Shown here one piece after another: positions 26,510-34,734 of a stretch of DNA of 55,539 bases. A program made the position numbers and the translations under genes. The stretch is taken from the NCBI GenBank assembly GCA_019423745.1, contig JAHZAV010000017.1, positions 1 to 55,539 of the forward strand, read 5' to 3'. This DNA comes from Lachnospiraceae bacterium (GTDB lineage Bacteria; Bacillota; Clostridia; Lachnospirales; Lachnospiraceae). Below the pieces are notes generated by a model. The model did no database searches, was not told where the DNA came from, and saw nothing but the letters and a program-made list of their open reading frames with translations. Numbering within the stretch: the first letter of the stretch is position 1; every line of letters starts with the position of its first letter.

Positions 26510-26528
26510 ATTTAAACACCTCTCATTC

Positions 26529-26541
26529 TGAACATCGTTCA
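26529..26541. promoter_or_regulatory. TetR-type operator copy 2 (TGAACATCGTTCA)
   Basis: This 13-bp palindrome is one base different from the palindrome before the tetR-like gene (TGAACATTGTTCA). It lies 20 bp ahead of the 139-residue membrane protein gene, so the same regulator should control both promoters. Confidence 0.75.
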
Positions 26542-26575
26542 ATTTAATTTGTAGAAAAAACCTGCTTTGGGCAGG

Positions 26576-27142
26576 TTATTCATCTCTATAAATTGCTCCC
26601 TTTATAATTTGAATCAACACATAACAAGATTCTTGTTCCTGAATTAATAATGAAATCAAATTTGAAAAAATAAATTCTATAAAATCATGTTGCGTACATT
26701 TTTCAGAAAAAAAATCTTCTTTTACTCTTCGATCTTTCATCAGCGATAATAATAAATCCGATTTGATGGACTCAAAATACTGATTCATTGTCTCGCGCCC
26801 TTTATTCTTACCGCTTTTTGCAACACTCATAGAATGGATACTAAAGAATAAAGGATATTTTTCTCCTCCGCTCTTCACAGCATTAAAGAGATTTTCAATG
26901 TTTTCTAAAAAACCGGAAGATGGATTACAGTCTGAAATACTCTGAATAATTTCTTTCCATATTGCATCAATTGTTTCAATCATCAAATCATTTTTAGAAG
27001 GAAAATAATTATAAACAGAACCAACCGCAACACCGCATTGCTTAGCTACATTGCGCATGTTAATTGCCTGTAGCCCTTTATCGGCAACTATTGCTTTACT
27101 TACTGATAAAATATCTTCTTTGGAAGTTACCGTTTTATTCAT
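26576..27142 (-). CDS. TetR/AcrR-family regulator
   Basis: This 188-residue protein has the TetR DNA-binding domain at residues 5-52 (SKAIVADKGLQAINMRNVAKQCGVAVGSVYNYFPSKNDLM, broken here only for quoting) and a helical ligand domain rich in phenylalanine and serine. Two palindromes TGAACAT(T/C)GTTCA lie before its own start and before the next gene, which points to autoregulation and control of the two membrane proteins downstream. Ligand unknown. Confidence 0.9.
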   Translation of the reverse strand: MNKTVTSKEDILSVSKAIVADKGLQAINMRNVAKQCGVAVGSVYNYFPSKNDLMIETIDAIWKEIIQSISDCNPSSGFLENIENLFNAVKSGGEKYPLFFSIHSMSVAKSGKNKGRETMNQYFESIKSDLLLSLMKDRRVKEDFFSEKCTQHDFIEFIFSNLISLLIQEQESCYVLIQIIKGAIYRDE

Positions 27143-27158
27143 AATTCACCTCTCAAAT

Positions 27159-27171
27159 TGAACATTGTTCA
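27159..27171. promoter_or_regulatory. TetR-type operator copy 1 (TGAACATTGTTCA)
   Basis: A 13-bp palindrome 17 bp upstream of the tetR-like start codon, matching the copy at 26529-26541 except for one central base. Confidence 0.75.
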
Positions 27172-27219
27172 TTATATCATTGAAGCGATAACCTGTCAAT
27201 TGATGCAGCTATTTTTCAT

Positions 27220-28494
27220 TTATATAATCCTTCTTCCCTTTACATACTTTTCTATAATATTTCTTTCATCTGCCAGATATAACATTCTTTCCAGCCTTTG
27301 CTCCTCTGTAAGTTCCTGAGGATGAACAAGAGTACTGTCATCCAGTATAAGCATATCCAGATCATATCCTTTTTCAAAGCTTCCCACTTTGCCAAAAAAT
27401 GAACCGCCACCTTTTGTAGCAAGATAAAATACTTCTTTATAAGTTAATGGACGGCAGTTTCTATCAATAATACGCCAATACATTTTCGATGCCTGCACTG
27501 CATCTGTCATACACCTTAGCATTGACAAATGAGCGCCACCCGCCACATCCGTTCCAAGTCCTACTTTAAGACCAGCGTCTAAAAATTTTCTTACCGGCGC
27601 AATTCCGGAACTTAAGTTCCAATTTGACTGGGGACAATGGGCAACATATGTCCCTGTTTCATGCAGCACCTCAATTTCCTCCTTGCCTGAGTAAACACAA
27701 TGGGCTAAAACCGATGTCCCATCACCCTCAAGAACACCTCTTTTCAAATATGCTTCTGCATACGATCTGCTATCCGGGCAAAGGCTGCTGACCCAACTAA
27801 CTTCCTCAGGATTTTCAGACAGATGCGATTGCAGACACAGACTCTGTTCCTTCTTTAATTTTGCAAGTCTTTCCATCAGTTCATCCGAACAGGAGGGAAT
27901 AAATCTGGGTGTCAGTATTGGTTGGGTATTCTGAAATTTGGTGCACTGTTCCAACCATCTTATCGTTTCTTCCAATGACTGACATGCTGATATTTCCTGT
28001 AATCCCTCTGCTGAGTTTCTGTCCTGATTGACTTTTCCTACCATTGTATAAAGTCCTGACTCTTCCAGTTTTTTCATAAGAAGAAGCGTCGCTTCTGTAT
28101 GAACTGTCGCAAAAATACATGCTCTGGTAGTAAATCCTTTTTTCAATTCATCTGTAAACATACTGTATGCCCTGTCTGCATACGCCAAATCTGAAAACTT
28201 TTCCTCTTCCGGAAAGGTATACTGATTCAGCCAGTCAATCAGTTCTAAATCCATAGCAAATCCCCGAAAACCATACTGTGGCGCATGGACATGGAGATCT
28301 GTCATTCCTGGCAGAATAAAACAGGAGCTAAAATCTTTCACTGGAATATCCGACAGACATTCTGGCAATCGATTTTCGTACACTTCTGTAACTGTTCTCC
28401 CATCCCTACTGTATAGATAGCCATCAGGCACGATCTTCAATTCCCCCAAATTCGGTGCATAAACAATAATACCTTTATAAATACATTCTTTCAT
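27220..28494 (-). CDS. guaD: guanine deaminase
   Basis: With the start at 28494 (AGAGGAA ahead of ATG) this is a 424-residue amidohydrolase that converts guanine to xanthine. Metal ligands H68 and H70 lie in LHVHAPQYGFRG, a hallmark of guanine deaminase, followed by KVNQDRN (the usual MDRN-like position), QSHLSEN, AHCVYSGKEE, AHCPQSNWNL and the Asp ligand in GLGTDVAGG. It appears as a single-gene unit; no purine permease or xanthine dehydrogenase is in the window. Confidence 0.92.
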   Translation of the reverse strand: MKECIYKGIIVYAPNLGELKIVPDGYLYSRDGRTVTEVYENRLPECLSDIPVKDFSSCFILPGMTDLHVHAPQYGFRGFAMDLELIDWLNQYTFPEEEKFSDLAYADRAYSMFTDELKKGFTTRACIFATVHTEATLLLMKKLEESGLYTMVGKVNQDRNSAEGLQEISACQSLEETIRWLEQCTKFQNTQPILTPRFIPSCSDELMERLAKLKKEQSLCLQSHLSENPEEVSWVSSLCPDSRSYAEAYLKRGVLEGDGTSVLAHCVYSGKEEIEVLHETGTYVAHCPQSNWNLSSGIAPVRKFLDAGLKVGLGTDVAGGAHLSMLRCMTDAVQASKMYWRIIDRNCRPLTYKEVFYLATKGGGSFFGKVGSFEKGYDLDMLILDDSTLVHPQELTEEQRLERMLYLADERNIIEKYVKGRRII

Positions 28495-28591
28495 TTCTGA
28501 TTCCTCTATTCTTTTAAGCAATAAACCTTGATTATCCTATCACATTTTGAACAGTATTTAAACACAATATCCGCTCTTTTATCCCGACATA

Positions 28592-28636
28592 AAAAGAGTT
28601 CTTCTATGAATGCATTTTTTCATAAAAGAACTCTTT
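28592..28636 (-). terminator. terminator of the ECF operon
   Basis: AAAGAGTTCTT and AAGAACTCTTT arms with an inner TATGA/TCATA stem form a long hairpin about 65 bases beyond the rpiR-like stop codon on the minus strand. A following A/T tract is present. Confidence 0.65.
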
Positions 28637-28701
28637 CATCATACACTTACAGACAAAATGATATACTACTTTTAATCATCTACTAAATATCCCGAATATG
28701 C

Positions 28702-29526
28702 CTACCTACTATAAAGCTTTTTCAGATTCTGTACTTTTCTGAGATTTTCAGCCGACTTGGAAGACATTTTTTCGGAGAGTGCTAATACTATGGCATCAAT
28801 CATAGCCACTGCTGCTGTCATAGAATGGTACTCTTCTTTTTCACCTCGGTATACGTAAATATTAATATCTGCACGCTGATCACTTGGTGCATAAAGTCGA
28901 CTTGTAAATGCCATCGTCTGATATCCTGCTGTCTGTGCGTAATCCAATATGATCCTTCCCTCTGAGGATATTTTGGAATAACTAAATATAATGACCAAAT
29001 CTCCCTCTCCTGCATGAGCAATACCTTCAATGATTTCGGAACCGCCAGATGGAATAAGAGATACATCATATCCAAGTCTCCTAAGTCGGAAAAACAGAAG
29101 CTGTCCTGTGGATGCAGAGGCATTTTTTGCGTGAATATAAATTCTTCTGGCTTTTTGAATCGCTGTGATTGCTTTATCCAATTCTTTAAAATCAATCTGA
29201 CTTTGTGTACGTTCCAGACATTCCTGCTGATAATGAAACCATTTTGGGATATCAAACCCTTGATTTTTCATGAGTGTACCTGCAATTTTTCTGGCAGGTC
29301 CTTTCCCAACTTTTTTAGCCACCACATAGCTTTTCATTTCTTTATAATCTGAATATCCGATATGTCTGACAAATCTGGAAATGGTTGCTTCGGACATATC
29401 CAGCCTTTTTGCAAGCTGGCCAATACTCATAAACACAAATTCATCTGTATTATTTTCGATAAATTCCATAATTTTCATATCTGATTTTGTGTATTTGCTA
29501 TCTTCATCCGGCATCAGCCATTCCAT
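28702..29526 (-). CDS. RpiR/MurR-family regulator (HTH + SIS)
   Basis: The start is taken at 29526 because GGAGGAATCATT lies directly before that ATG; the protein is then 274 residues. It has an N-terminal RpiR helix-turn-helix (FMSIGQLAKRLDMSEATISRFVRHIGYSDYKEM) and a C-terminal SIS domain (about residues 105-240, RIYIHAKNASASTGQLLFFRL and GDLVIIFSYSKISSEGR). SIS domains bind phosphorylated sugars or amino sugars. It is the last gene of the ECF operon and overlaps the IMPase-like gene by 13 bp, hinting that the imported compound becomes a sugar or polyol phosphate. Confidence 0.9.
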   Translation of the reverse strand: MEWLMPDEDSKYTKSDMKIMEFIENNTDEFVFMSIGQLAKRLDMSEATISRFVRHIGYSDYKEMKSYVVAKKVGKGPARKIAGTLMKNQGFDIPKWFHYQQECLERTQSQIDFKELDKAITAIQKARRIYIHAKNASASTGQLLFFRLRRLGYDVSLIPSGGSEIIEGIAHAGEGDLVIIFSYSKISSEGRIILDYAQTAGYQTMAFTSRLYAPSDQRADINIYVYRGEKEEYHSMTAAVAMIDAIVLALSEKMSSKSAENLRKVQNLKKLYSR

Positions 29527-30284
29527 AATGATTCCTCCGTTATTTTCAATAAACCAAAAAATTCTTCCTGTATTCCCGGTACACATGCTGCTGTATAAGT
29601 TTCACTATGCAGGAACCGTCCCCCAGCTTCTGTTACAAGAAGACTTCCGGCAGCATAATCCCATATCTTTAAATATTCTTCATAAAATCCTTCGAGACGC
29701 CCACATGCCACATAAGAAAGTTCCAATGCAGCACTTCCAAGTCTTCTGATATCCTGGCACTTTTCGAACACATTTCTCATTCTTGCGAAATTTTCATCAC
29801 AGTGCTTTCTGCACCCGGGAGAAGTCCCCATAGCAATCAGACATTGATCCAAATTTCCCTTTTCCCGGACATGAATAGGACATCCATTTAAAAAAGCCCC
29901 TCTTCCCAATTCTGCTGTGAAACACTCCTGACGATAAGGATCATATACAACACCAAAAAGTATCTTTCCGTTTCTTCTGTAAGCAAGAGAAATCGTACTA
30001 TGTAAAAAGTCATGAATAAGATTGGTAGTACCATCTACAGGGTCTAGAATCCATGTACTTTCTTCTTTATCAATATTCTGATTATCTTTTTCTTCTCCAA
30101 GAAATTGTGCTTCTGGCTGAATCTTTTTTAATTCTTCAAAAATCTGCTTCTGTACCCGGATATCCACATCCGTTACATAGTCCGTCCGACTTTTTTCGCG
30201 GATAATATCCGCCCCGTCTCTCGTAATCAATTCCTGGCCATATTTCTTTACAATCGCTACTGCCTGCTCAAATAATTTTTCCAT
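29514..30284 (-). CDS. inositol-monophosphatase-family phosphatase
   Basis: This 256-residue Mg/Li-sensitive-type phosphatase has E64 (LGEEKD), D81 and D84 (DPVDGTTN) and the second metal site WDYAAGSLLVTEAGG near residue 207. Substrates in this superfamily include inositol phosphates, fructose-1,6-bisphosphate, histidinol phosphate and 3',5'-bisphosphates. Next to a PHP-type phosphoesterase and an ECF importer, it may dephosphorylate an intermediate of the imported compound. Fifteen bp follow the PHP gene. Confidence 0.9.
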   Translation of the reverse strand: MEKLFEQAVAIVKKYGQELITRDGADIIREKSRTDYVTDVDIRVQKQIFEELKKIQPEAQFLGEEKDNQNIDKEESTWILDPVDGTTNLIHDFLHSTISLAYRRNGKILFGVVYDPYRQECFTAELGRGAFLNGCPIHVREKGNLDQCLIAMGTSPGCRKHCDENFARMRNVFEKCQDIRRLGSAALELSYVACGRLEGFYEEYLKIWDYAAGSLLVTEAGGRFLHSETYTAACVPGIQEEFFGLLKITEESLWNG

Positions 30285-30298
30285 TTTTCTGCCTCTTT

Positions 30299-31093
30299 TT
30301 ATGCCTGCTTATCTACAAGTACCGATACATAATTTCCGCCGCATGCATAGATTTCTTTCAAAGCTTTTTTTAAAAGTCCGGCAGTACGAACCTGAAAAGC
30401 AGCATAGTCAGATATCATAATCTCATAAGCTCCTTTTTGCATTTCTTCATAAAGATCTGAAATTTTATTGATCTCTTTTTCAAATCTAGTACGAATACAT
30501 CCGTACTGTACTGCCTGGTGGGTATCGCTTCCACTCACCACAGGAATCCCAAGAGTTTTTCCAAGATGGTACGTTTTCTCTTCCGTTTGTTTCTGATTTT
30601 GTGCGATGTCTTTTCCATTCAGATCAAGAAAAGAGAACCTTTTTAATTGCTCCATCGGAAGTTCAGGAATGTGACCACCTTCTCGAAAAGGATGACCTGC
30701 TCCCACTATTATAGGATATTCTTCAAATATATTCATTAATTTTTCAAATGAAAGAAAAGACTTTTTTTCTTTATAAGGTTCCAATATCCGATTCAGCTTA
30801 AGAATTGTTTCCGGTGTTCCCACAGATAAAATATGGCCGCCTTCTGCAATATCAGTCTCCATCCCCGCAAAAATTCGTAATCCGCTATTCGTAATCAGTG
30901 TATCTCCATCCCGTCTGCATGTTGTCATAAGATATCGATACAGTTCATCAAACTGTAGTGTATTAAAATGTTCCGTCAGACAGATTGCGTCTAGTCCTGC
31001 CTTTTGAGCTTCCTGAAATAACCAGTCCGTATAAATCGTAGAAAATGGCATTTTTTTTGCCAATTTTCCATGTGTGTGAAAATCAAGATACAT
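30299..31093 (-). CDS. PHP-domain metal-dependent phosphoesterase
   Basis: This 264-residue protein has the PHP metal motifs: H6-x-H8 (DFHTHGK), TEHFN, the glycine/histidine block GAGHPFREGG, and SGSDTHQ. PHP proteins hydrolyse phosphates (for example histidinol phosphate or nucleotides). It lacks a polymerase partner, so it is a free-standing small-molecule phosphoesterase. RBS AGGAGG. It is ten bases downstream of the ecfT gene. Confidence 0.88.
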   Translation of the reverse strand: MYLDFHTHGKLAKKMPFSTIYTDWLFQEAQKAGLDAICLTEHFNTLQFDELYRYLMTTCRRDGDTLITNSGLRIFAGMETDIAEGGHILSVGTPETILKLNRILEPYKEKKSFLSFEKLMNIFEEYPIIVGAGHPFREGGHIPELPMEQLKRFSFLDLNGKDIAQNQKQTEEKTYHLGKTLGIPVVSGSDTHQAVQYGCIRTRFEKEINKISDLYEEMQKGAYEIMISDYAAFQVRTAGLLKKALKEIYACGGNYVSVLVDKQA

Positions 31094-31102
31094 ATGTCCC
31101 TC

Positions 31103-31939
31103 CTATATGATCGTCATTATCAATATAACTAACGCAATCCAAAAAAAAGTAATTGCCACAAACAGCATGTCATTATATGTAACTTTCAAAAATGAAAGTT
31201 TCATTTTCTTTACTTCTTTATTGACTGCCGCATAACGATATCCTTTTAGCTCCAATGCCTCTACTGTTGTTCTGGAACGTTTTGCCGTGTTAAGCATAAG
31301 AGGATAGAAGGAATGGATGATTACCTTCACCTGATAGACAAGATAACGAATCTTTCCTGTAAAACCGTTTCCTTCCGGCGCGTTTCCCCGAAGGCGGTAA
31401 GAAAGCAGCACATTCTGAAATTCCTCCATAAGCATTGGCAACATCCGATATGCATAAGAAATAGAAAAAGATAATTTTTCCGGACAGCCGTACCACATCA
31501 GTCCATTTGCCAACTGATCCGGATCCAATCCCGAAAAAACGGTAATTGAAGCCAATGATACCGTTGCTACCTTCAGTGTCAGAACAAGCAAAGAAACAAT
31601 CGTATCCGAATTTCCTCCAAATAATATGGATACCACAAACAGATAGCCTGTCTGGGAAAAAACTCCCAAACCAAATAGTAACAAAACCAGCCCTGCTACC
31701 CGCGCCATAATTGTCGTCAACATAACGAAGAGAAAACATCCAAGTAAGAAAACAAGATCATCCATAAACCATGGCCCGATGGCAAAAACGATATACCAGA
31801 CAAGCAGAATTCTTGGATCCAACTTTGCGATTAATGTATCATCATTCCCATACGCATTTTTCAAAACCTGATTGCGAAGAAAATCCATTGAAATCTTATC
31901 CAAAATATTTTCAGACATTTTTTTCATGATCTGATTCAT
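31103..31939 (-). CDS. ecfT: ECF transporter transmembrane subunit (EcfT)
   Basis: The start at 31939 is chosen because GGAGGGAACTAGA precedes it, giving 278 residues; a longer start at 31972 lies inside the ATPase gene. It has four to six helices and the cytoplasmic coupling helix containing LNTAKRSRTTVEALELKGYR (the family's Ala-x-x-x-Arg-Gly type motif, here with Lys). EcfT links the S component to the ATPases in vitamin-type ECF importers. It overlaps the stop of the ATPase gene. Confidence 0.88.
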   Translation of the reverse strand: MNQIMKKMSENILDKISMDFLRNQVLKNAYGNDDTLIAKLDPRILLVWYIVFAIGPWFMDDLVFLLGCFLFVMLTTIMARVAGLVLLLFGLGVFSQTGYLFVVSILFGGNSDTIVSLLVLTLKVATVSLASITVFSGLDPDQLANGLMWYGCPEKLSFSISYAYRMLPMLMEEFQNVLLSYRLRGNAPEGNGFTGKIRYLVYQVKVIIHSFYPLMLNTAKRSRTTVEALELKGYRYAAVNKEVKKMKLSFLKVTYNDMLFVAITFFWIALVILIMTII

Positions 31940-31940
31940 T

Positions 31941-33635
31941 CTAGTTCCCTCCAAATCCCTGTACAAACTCATTTATTGTGTAACAAAATGCATCTTTTTG
32001 TATCCTCTGTCCAAGGGTAAATATCTCAGGCGGTCGAATGCCAGACTGTTGTACAATCTCCGGATTGCCAAAGATCTCATCCCGCGTACCATCTGCAATT
32101 ACATTTCCCTGCGATAACACGATAATTCGTTCAGCCCATTCACAGACAAGCTGCATATCGTGAGTCGCAATTATAACTGTTTCCGTAACATCTTTAATAT
32201 CATTTAACGTCCTCATGATTTCTTTTCTCGTTGCAATATCAAGATTTGCTGTCGGTTCATCTAAAAGAAGAATTTCTGGATTCAGTGCAATTCCAATAGC
32301 AAGAGAAGCCCGGCGCATCTGTCCTCCTGACAAAAGTCTTCCATCTCTGTCTTTGTATTCTAAAAGATGGAAACGTTCCAGAAGCGTTTTTGTACGATCT
32401 TCCCAGTTTTCTTCATTTCTTACTTTCATAGCAAAAGAAATATCTGACTCAATCGAATCTTTAATAAACATATCCTCCGGATTCTGATATACAAGAGAAA
32501 CATATTTAGAAAGCTGCTCTGGTTTCATATTTTTCATTGTTCTTCCCTTTAAGAGAACTTCACCTTCTGAAGGTTTAATCACCCCTGTCATCAGCTTCAT
32601 CATGGTAGACTTTCCTGCCCCATTAGATCCTATCAGTGCAATTTTTTCTCCTCTATGAATATCCAGATTTAATCCATCAAACACTTGTACTTTTTTCTCT
32701 TTTACCGATCGATAAGATACAGAAACACCCTGAAACTGCACCATCTTATCAAATCCAGAATTCAAAGGTTTTTCCTTGCTTTGGCTCTGATTGTATACAA
32801 GATTTTTCATCATTCTGATTCCATCTTCCATTGTAGAAGGCAATATAGCAGGATTCGTCATAATATTTCTATTAACCATCTCATAAGCCGCTAATGTTAC
32901 CTGCGGTGGAAAAATATTACACGCCTTCAATTCTTCTACCCGGCTAAGAGCTTCTTTTGCTGCCTTCTTCCATTCCACATGTCCATCTTTCATTAATACA
33001 ACGTGTTTACAATACTCTGCAATATACTCTGTATGATGCTCAATCACAACTATCGTTTTTCCATATTTTTCATTCAGATCTTGTAAAATTTTATAAATCA
33101 AATCAGCATGATATGGATCCAGCTGCGCAATAGGCTCATCTAAAATCAAAACTTCCGGTTCCAAAGATACCACTCCTGAAAGCGCAAGCAAATGGGTTTG
33201 CCCTCCAGATAACTGCCAGATATAATCATTTTCCCGCCCTTTTAATCCGCACTTCTCCAAAGCTTTTCTTCCGCGTTCTATATAATCAGACATTGCATAA
33301 TTCATACATGCATATGAAGCATCATCAAGTACTGTGGGCCTGATAATCTGATTTTCAAAATCCTGGTACACATATCCCACTTTCTGTGCCAGCATTCCGA
33401 TATCTGAATGCTGAACCTCTATCCCATCCACCACTGCGCTTCCAGAATAGTTCCCAGTAATAAAATGAGGAATCAAACCATTTATCGTTTTGCAAAGTGT
33501 TGACTTACCACAGCCATTGTTTCCGACAATAGCCACAAAATCTCCTTTTTCTATTTCCAGATTTACATTGTTTAATGTATTCTTTTCTGCTCCCGGATAA
33601 GCAAATGTTAAATCTCTAATTTCAATGATATTCAT
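31941..33635 (-). CDS. ECF transporter fused double ATPase (EcfA-A')
   Basis: This 564-residue protein fuses two ABC domains. The first has Walker A GNNGCGKST, signature LSGGQTHLLALSG and Walker B VLILDEPIAQLD; the second has GSNGAGKSTM, LSGGQMRRASLAIG and ILLLDEPTANLD with a final H-loop HDMQLV. Such fused CbiO-like proteins power group I and some dedicated ECF transporters. The gene lies between the S and T components, so this is a dedicated, self-contained importer. Confidence 0.95.
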   Translation of the reverse strand: MNIIEIRDLTFAYPGAEKNTLNNVNLEIEKGDFVAIVGNNGCGKSTLCKTINGLIPHFITGNYSGSAVVDGIEVQHSDIGMLAQKVGYVYQDFENQIIRPTVLDDASYACMNYAMSDYIERGRKALEKCGLKGRENDYIWQLSGGQTHLLALSGVVSLEPEVLILDEPIAQLDPYHADLIYKILQDLNEKYGKTIVVIEHHTEYIAEYCKHVVLMKDGHVEWKKAAKEALSRVEELKACNIFPPQVTLAAYEMVNRNIMTNPAILPSTMEDGIRMMKNLVYNQSQSKEKPLNSGFDKMVQFQGVSVSYRSVKEKKVQVFDGLNLDIHRGEKIALIGSNGAGKSTMMKLMTGVIKPSEGEVLLKGRTMKNMKPEQLSKYVSLVYQNPEDMFIKDSIESDISFAMKVRNEENWEDRTKTLLERFHLLEYKDRDGRLLSGGQMRRASLAIGIALNPEILLLDEPTANLDIATRKEIMRTLNDIKDVTETVIIATHDMQLVCEWAERIIVLSQGNVIADGTRDEIFGNPEIVQQSGIRPPEIFTLGQRIQKDAFCYTINEFVQGFGGN

Positions 33636-33662
33636 AGTCTTATTTTTTACTTTCTTAACTGT

Positions 33663-34514
33663 TTATGCATTTTTTAATTTGTTTTCTACAGGTTCTGCCT
33701 TTTTCTTCATTACAAAAAGAACAATGATTGCAAGAATAGCTGCAACAACCATGCCTGCCGCAAGAGCTGTTCCACTTTCTGCCCACTGAGCTTCCCAGTC
33801 AATAATTGGCATTCCGCTTTCAGCAAGCATCTCTGATCCGATCGCTACTACAAATGCTGCAACTGATCCAACCACTACCTTCCCACTAATTGCTCCAAGT
33901 GCAGTCTCTTCTGTCCTTGGCTGCATACCAAGAAGTGGTTCAATCTTTCCATAAAGCTTTGGTACCAAAAATAAAGTTGGAAGTAAGCAGAATAGAATAC
34001 CAGAGAAAAGGATATCATTTAAACATGCAAATCCTTCTGTGGCAAATACACTTTCCGGAAGTCCAGGTACTGCCTCGAAATCAGATACCGCAAACTGAAC
34101 TTTCAGAATATCTACAATCGTTCCCATTACTTGCTGTAAAATCACACCCGTTATTGATGCAATTCCTACCATCACTTTATTTTTGGGATTTCTCACCAGA
34201 CGGCCTGCAACATATACACCAATTGTAACTGTTACAAATTTTTCCAGTTCGCTAAGTCCGCCAAACTGTCCAAGCATAATTTCACTAAATACTAATTCCC
34301 CGGTTGCAGCGCCCAAAGCAGCTGACATCGGATCAAACAAAATTGCCAAAACCAAAGGAATAAACAAAAAGTATTCTACAGAGAACTCTACGATTCCCAC
34401 TTGAAATTTGGGAATCAATTCTGTAAACAGTGTTGCCAGCCCATAAAGTGACATTGTAAGGACAAAAACCATCAGTTTCTGAGATTGTGTTGCTGTCTGT
34501 TGTTTTGTAACCAT
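33663..34514 (-). CDS. ECF transporter substrate-binding S component, substrate unknown
   Basis: This 283-residue protein is hydrophobic with about six or seven helices and an N-terminal block LMVFVLTMSLYGLATLFTEL (interrupted for length). It is longer than most S components (about 170-220 residues) and has an extra C-terminal helix ending in KKKAEPVENKLKNA. The pattern VEYFLFIPLVLAILFDPMSAALGAATGEL resembles S-component loops that face the ATPase motor. No known vitamin riboswitch is seen upstream. With PHP and IMPase enzymes in the operon, a phosphorylatable sugar, polyol or nucleoside is possible. Confidence 0.78.
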   Translation of the reverse strand: MVTKQQTATQSQKLMVFVLTMSLYGLATLFTELIPKFQVGIVEFSVEYFLFIPLVLAILFDPMSAALGAATGELVFSEIMLGQFGGLSELEKFVTVTIGVYVAGRLVRNPKNKVMVGIASITGVILQQVMGTIVDILKVQFAVSDFEAVPGLPESVFATEGFACLNDILFSGILFCLLPTLFLVPKLYGKIEPLLGMQPRTEETALGAISGKVVVGSVAAFVVAIGSEMLAESGMPIIDWEAQWAESGTALAAGMVVAAILAIIVLFVMKKKAEPVENKLKNA

Positions 34515-34566
34515 TTCCTTTTTCCTCCTGAAAACTTTTCATATTTTTCACAGGTCATATCATAAC

Positions 34567-34613
34567 AAACGCAAGTAAATTTTTCTTTCATCATTCAGTT
34601 AAATGCAAGTAAA
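34567..34613 (-). promoter_or_regulatory. two direct repeats TTTACTTGC(A/G)TTT ahead of the ECF operon
   Basis: On the minus strand two 13-bp copies, at 34613-34601 and 34579-34567, are identical except for one base and lie 34 bp apart (about three helical turns). They sit 50-100 bp ahead of the S component start. They are candidate operators, perhaps for the RpiR-type regulator at the end of the operon. Confidence 0.55.
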
Positions 34614-34679
34614 CTTTCTTTTATTTGCTAAATTAATGAAATTTTTGTTTCTTCCCAATACTGCCTTTTTTATTTTTTC

Positions 34680-34718
34680 AAAATAAAAAGGCAGTATGCC
34701 CAAAATGAGCATACCGCC
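34680..34718 (-). terminator. terminator of the leucine-rich-repeat gene
   Basis: On the minus strand GGCGGTATGC pairs with GCATACTGCC, then TTTTTATTTT follows. The right arm also forms a second perfect inverted repeat with 34658-34675 (ATACTGCC...GGCAGTAT), giving overlapping alternative stems. Confidence 0.8.
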
Positions 34719-34734
34719 TATCCTTTGTCTTCCT

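Noticed and set aside
34515..34660. Vitamin riboswitch (TPP, FMN, cobalamin) ahead of the ECF S component
   Set aside because: None of the conserved cores can be seen; only two direct repeats and an AT-rich leader are present.
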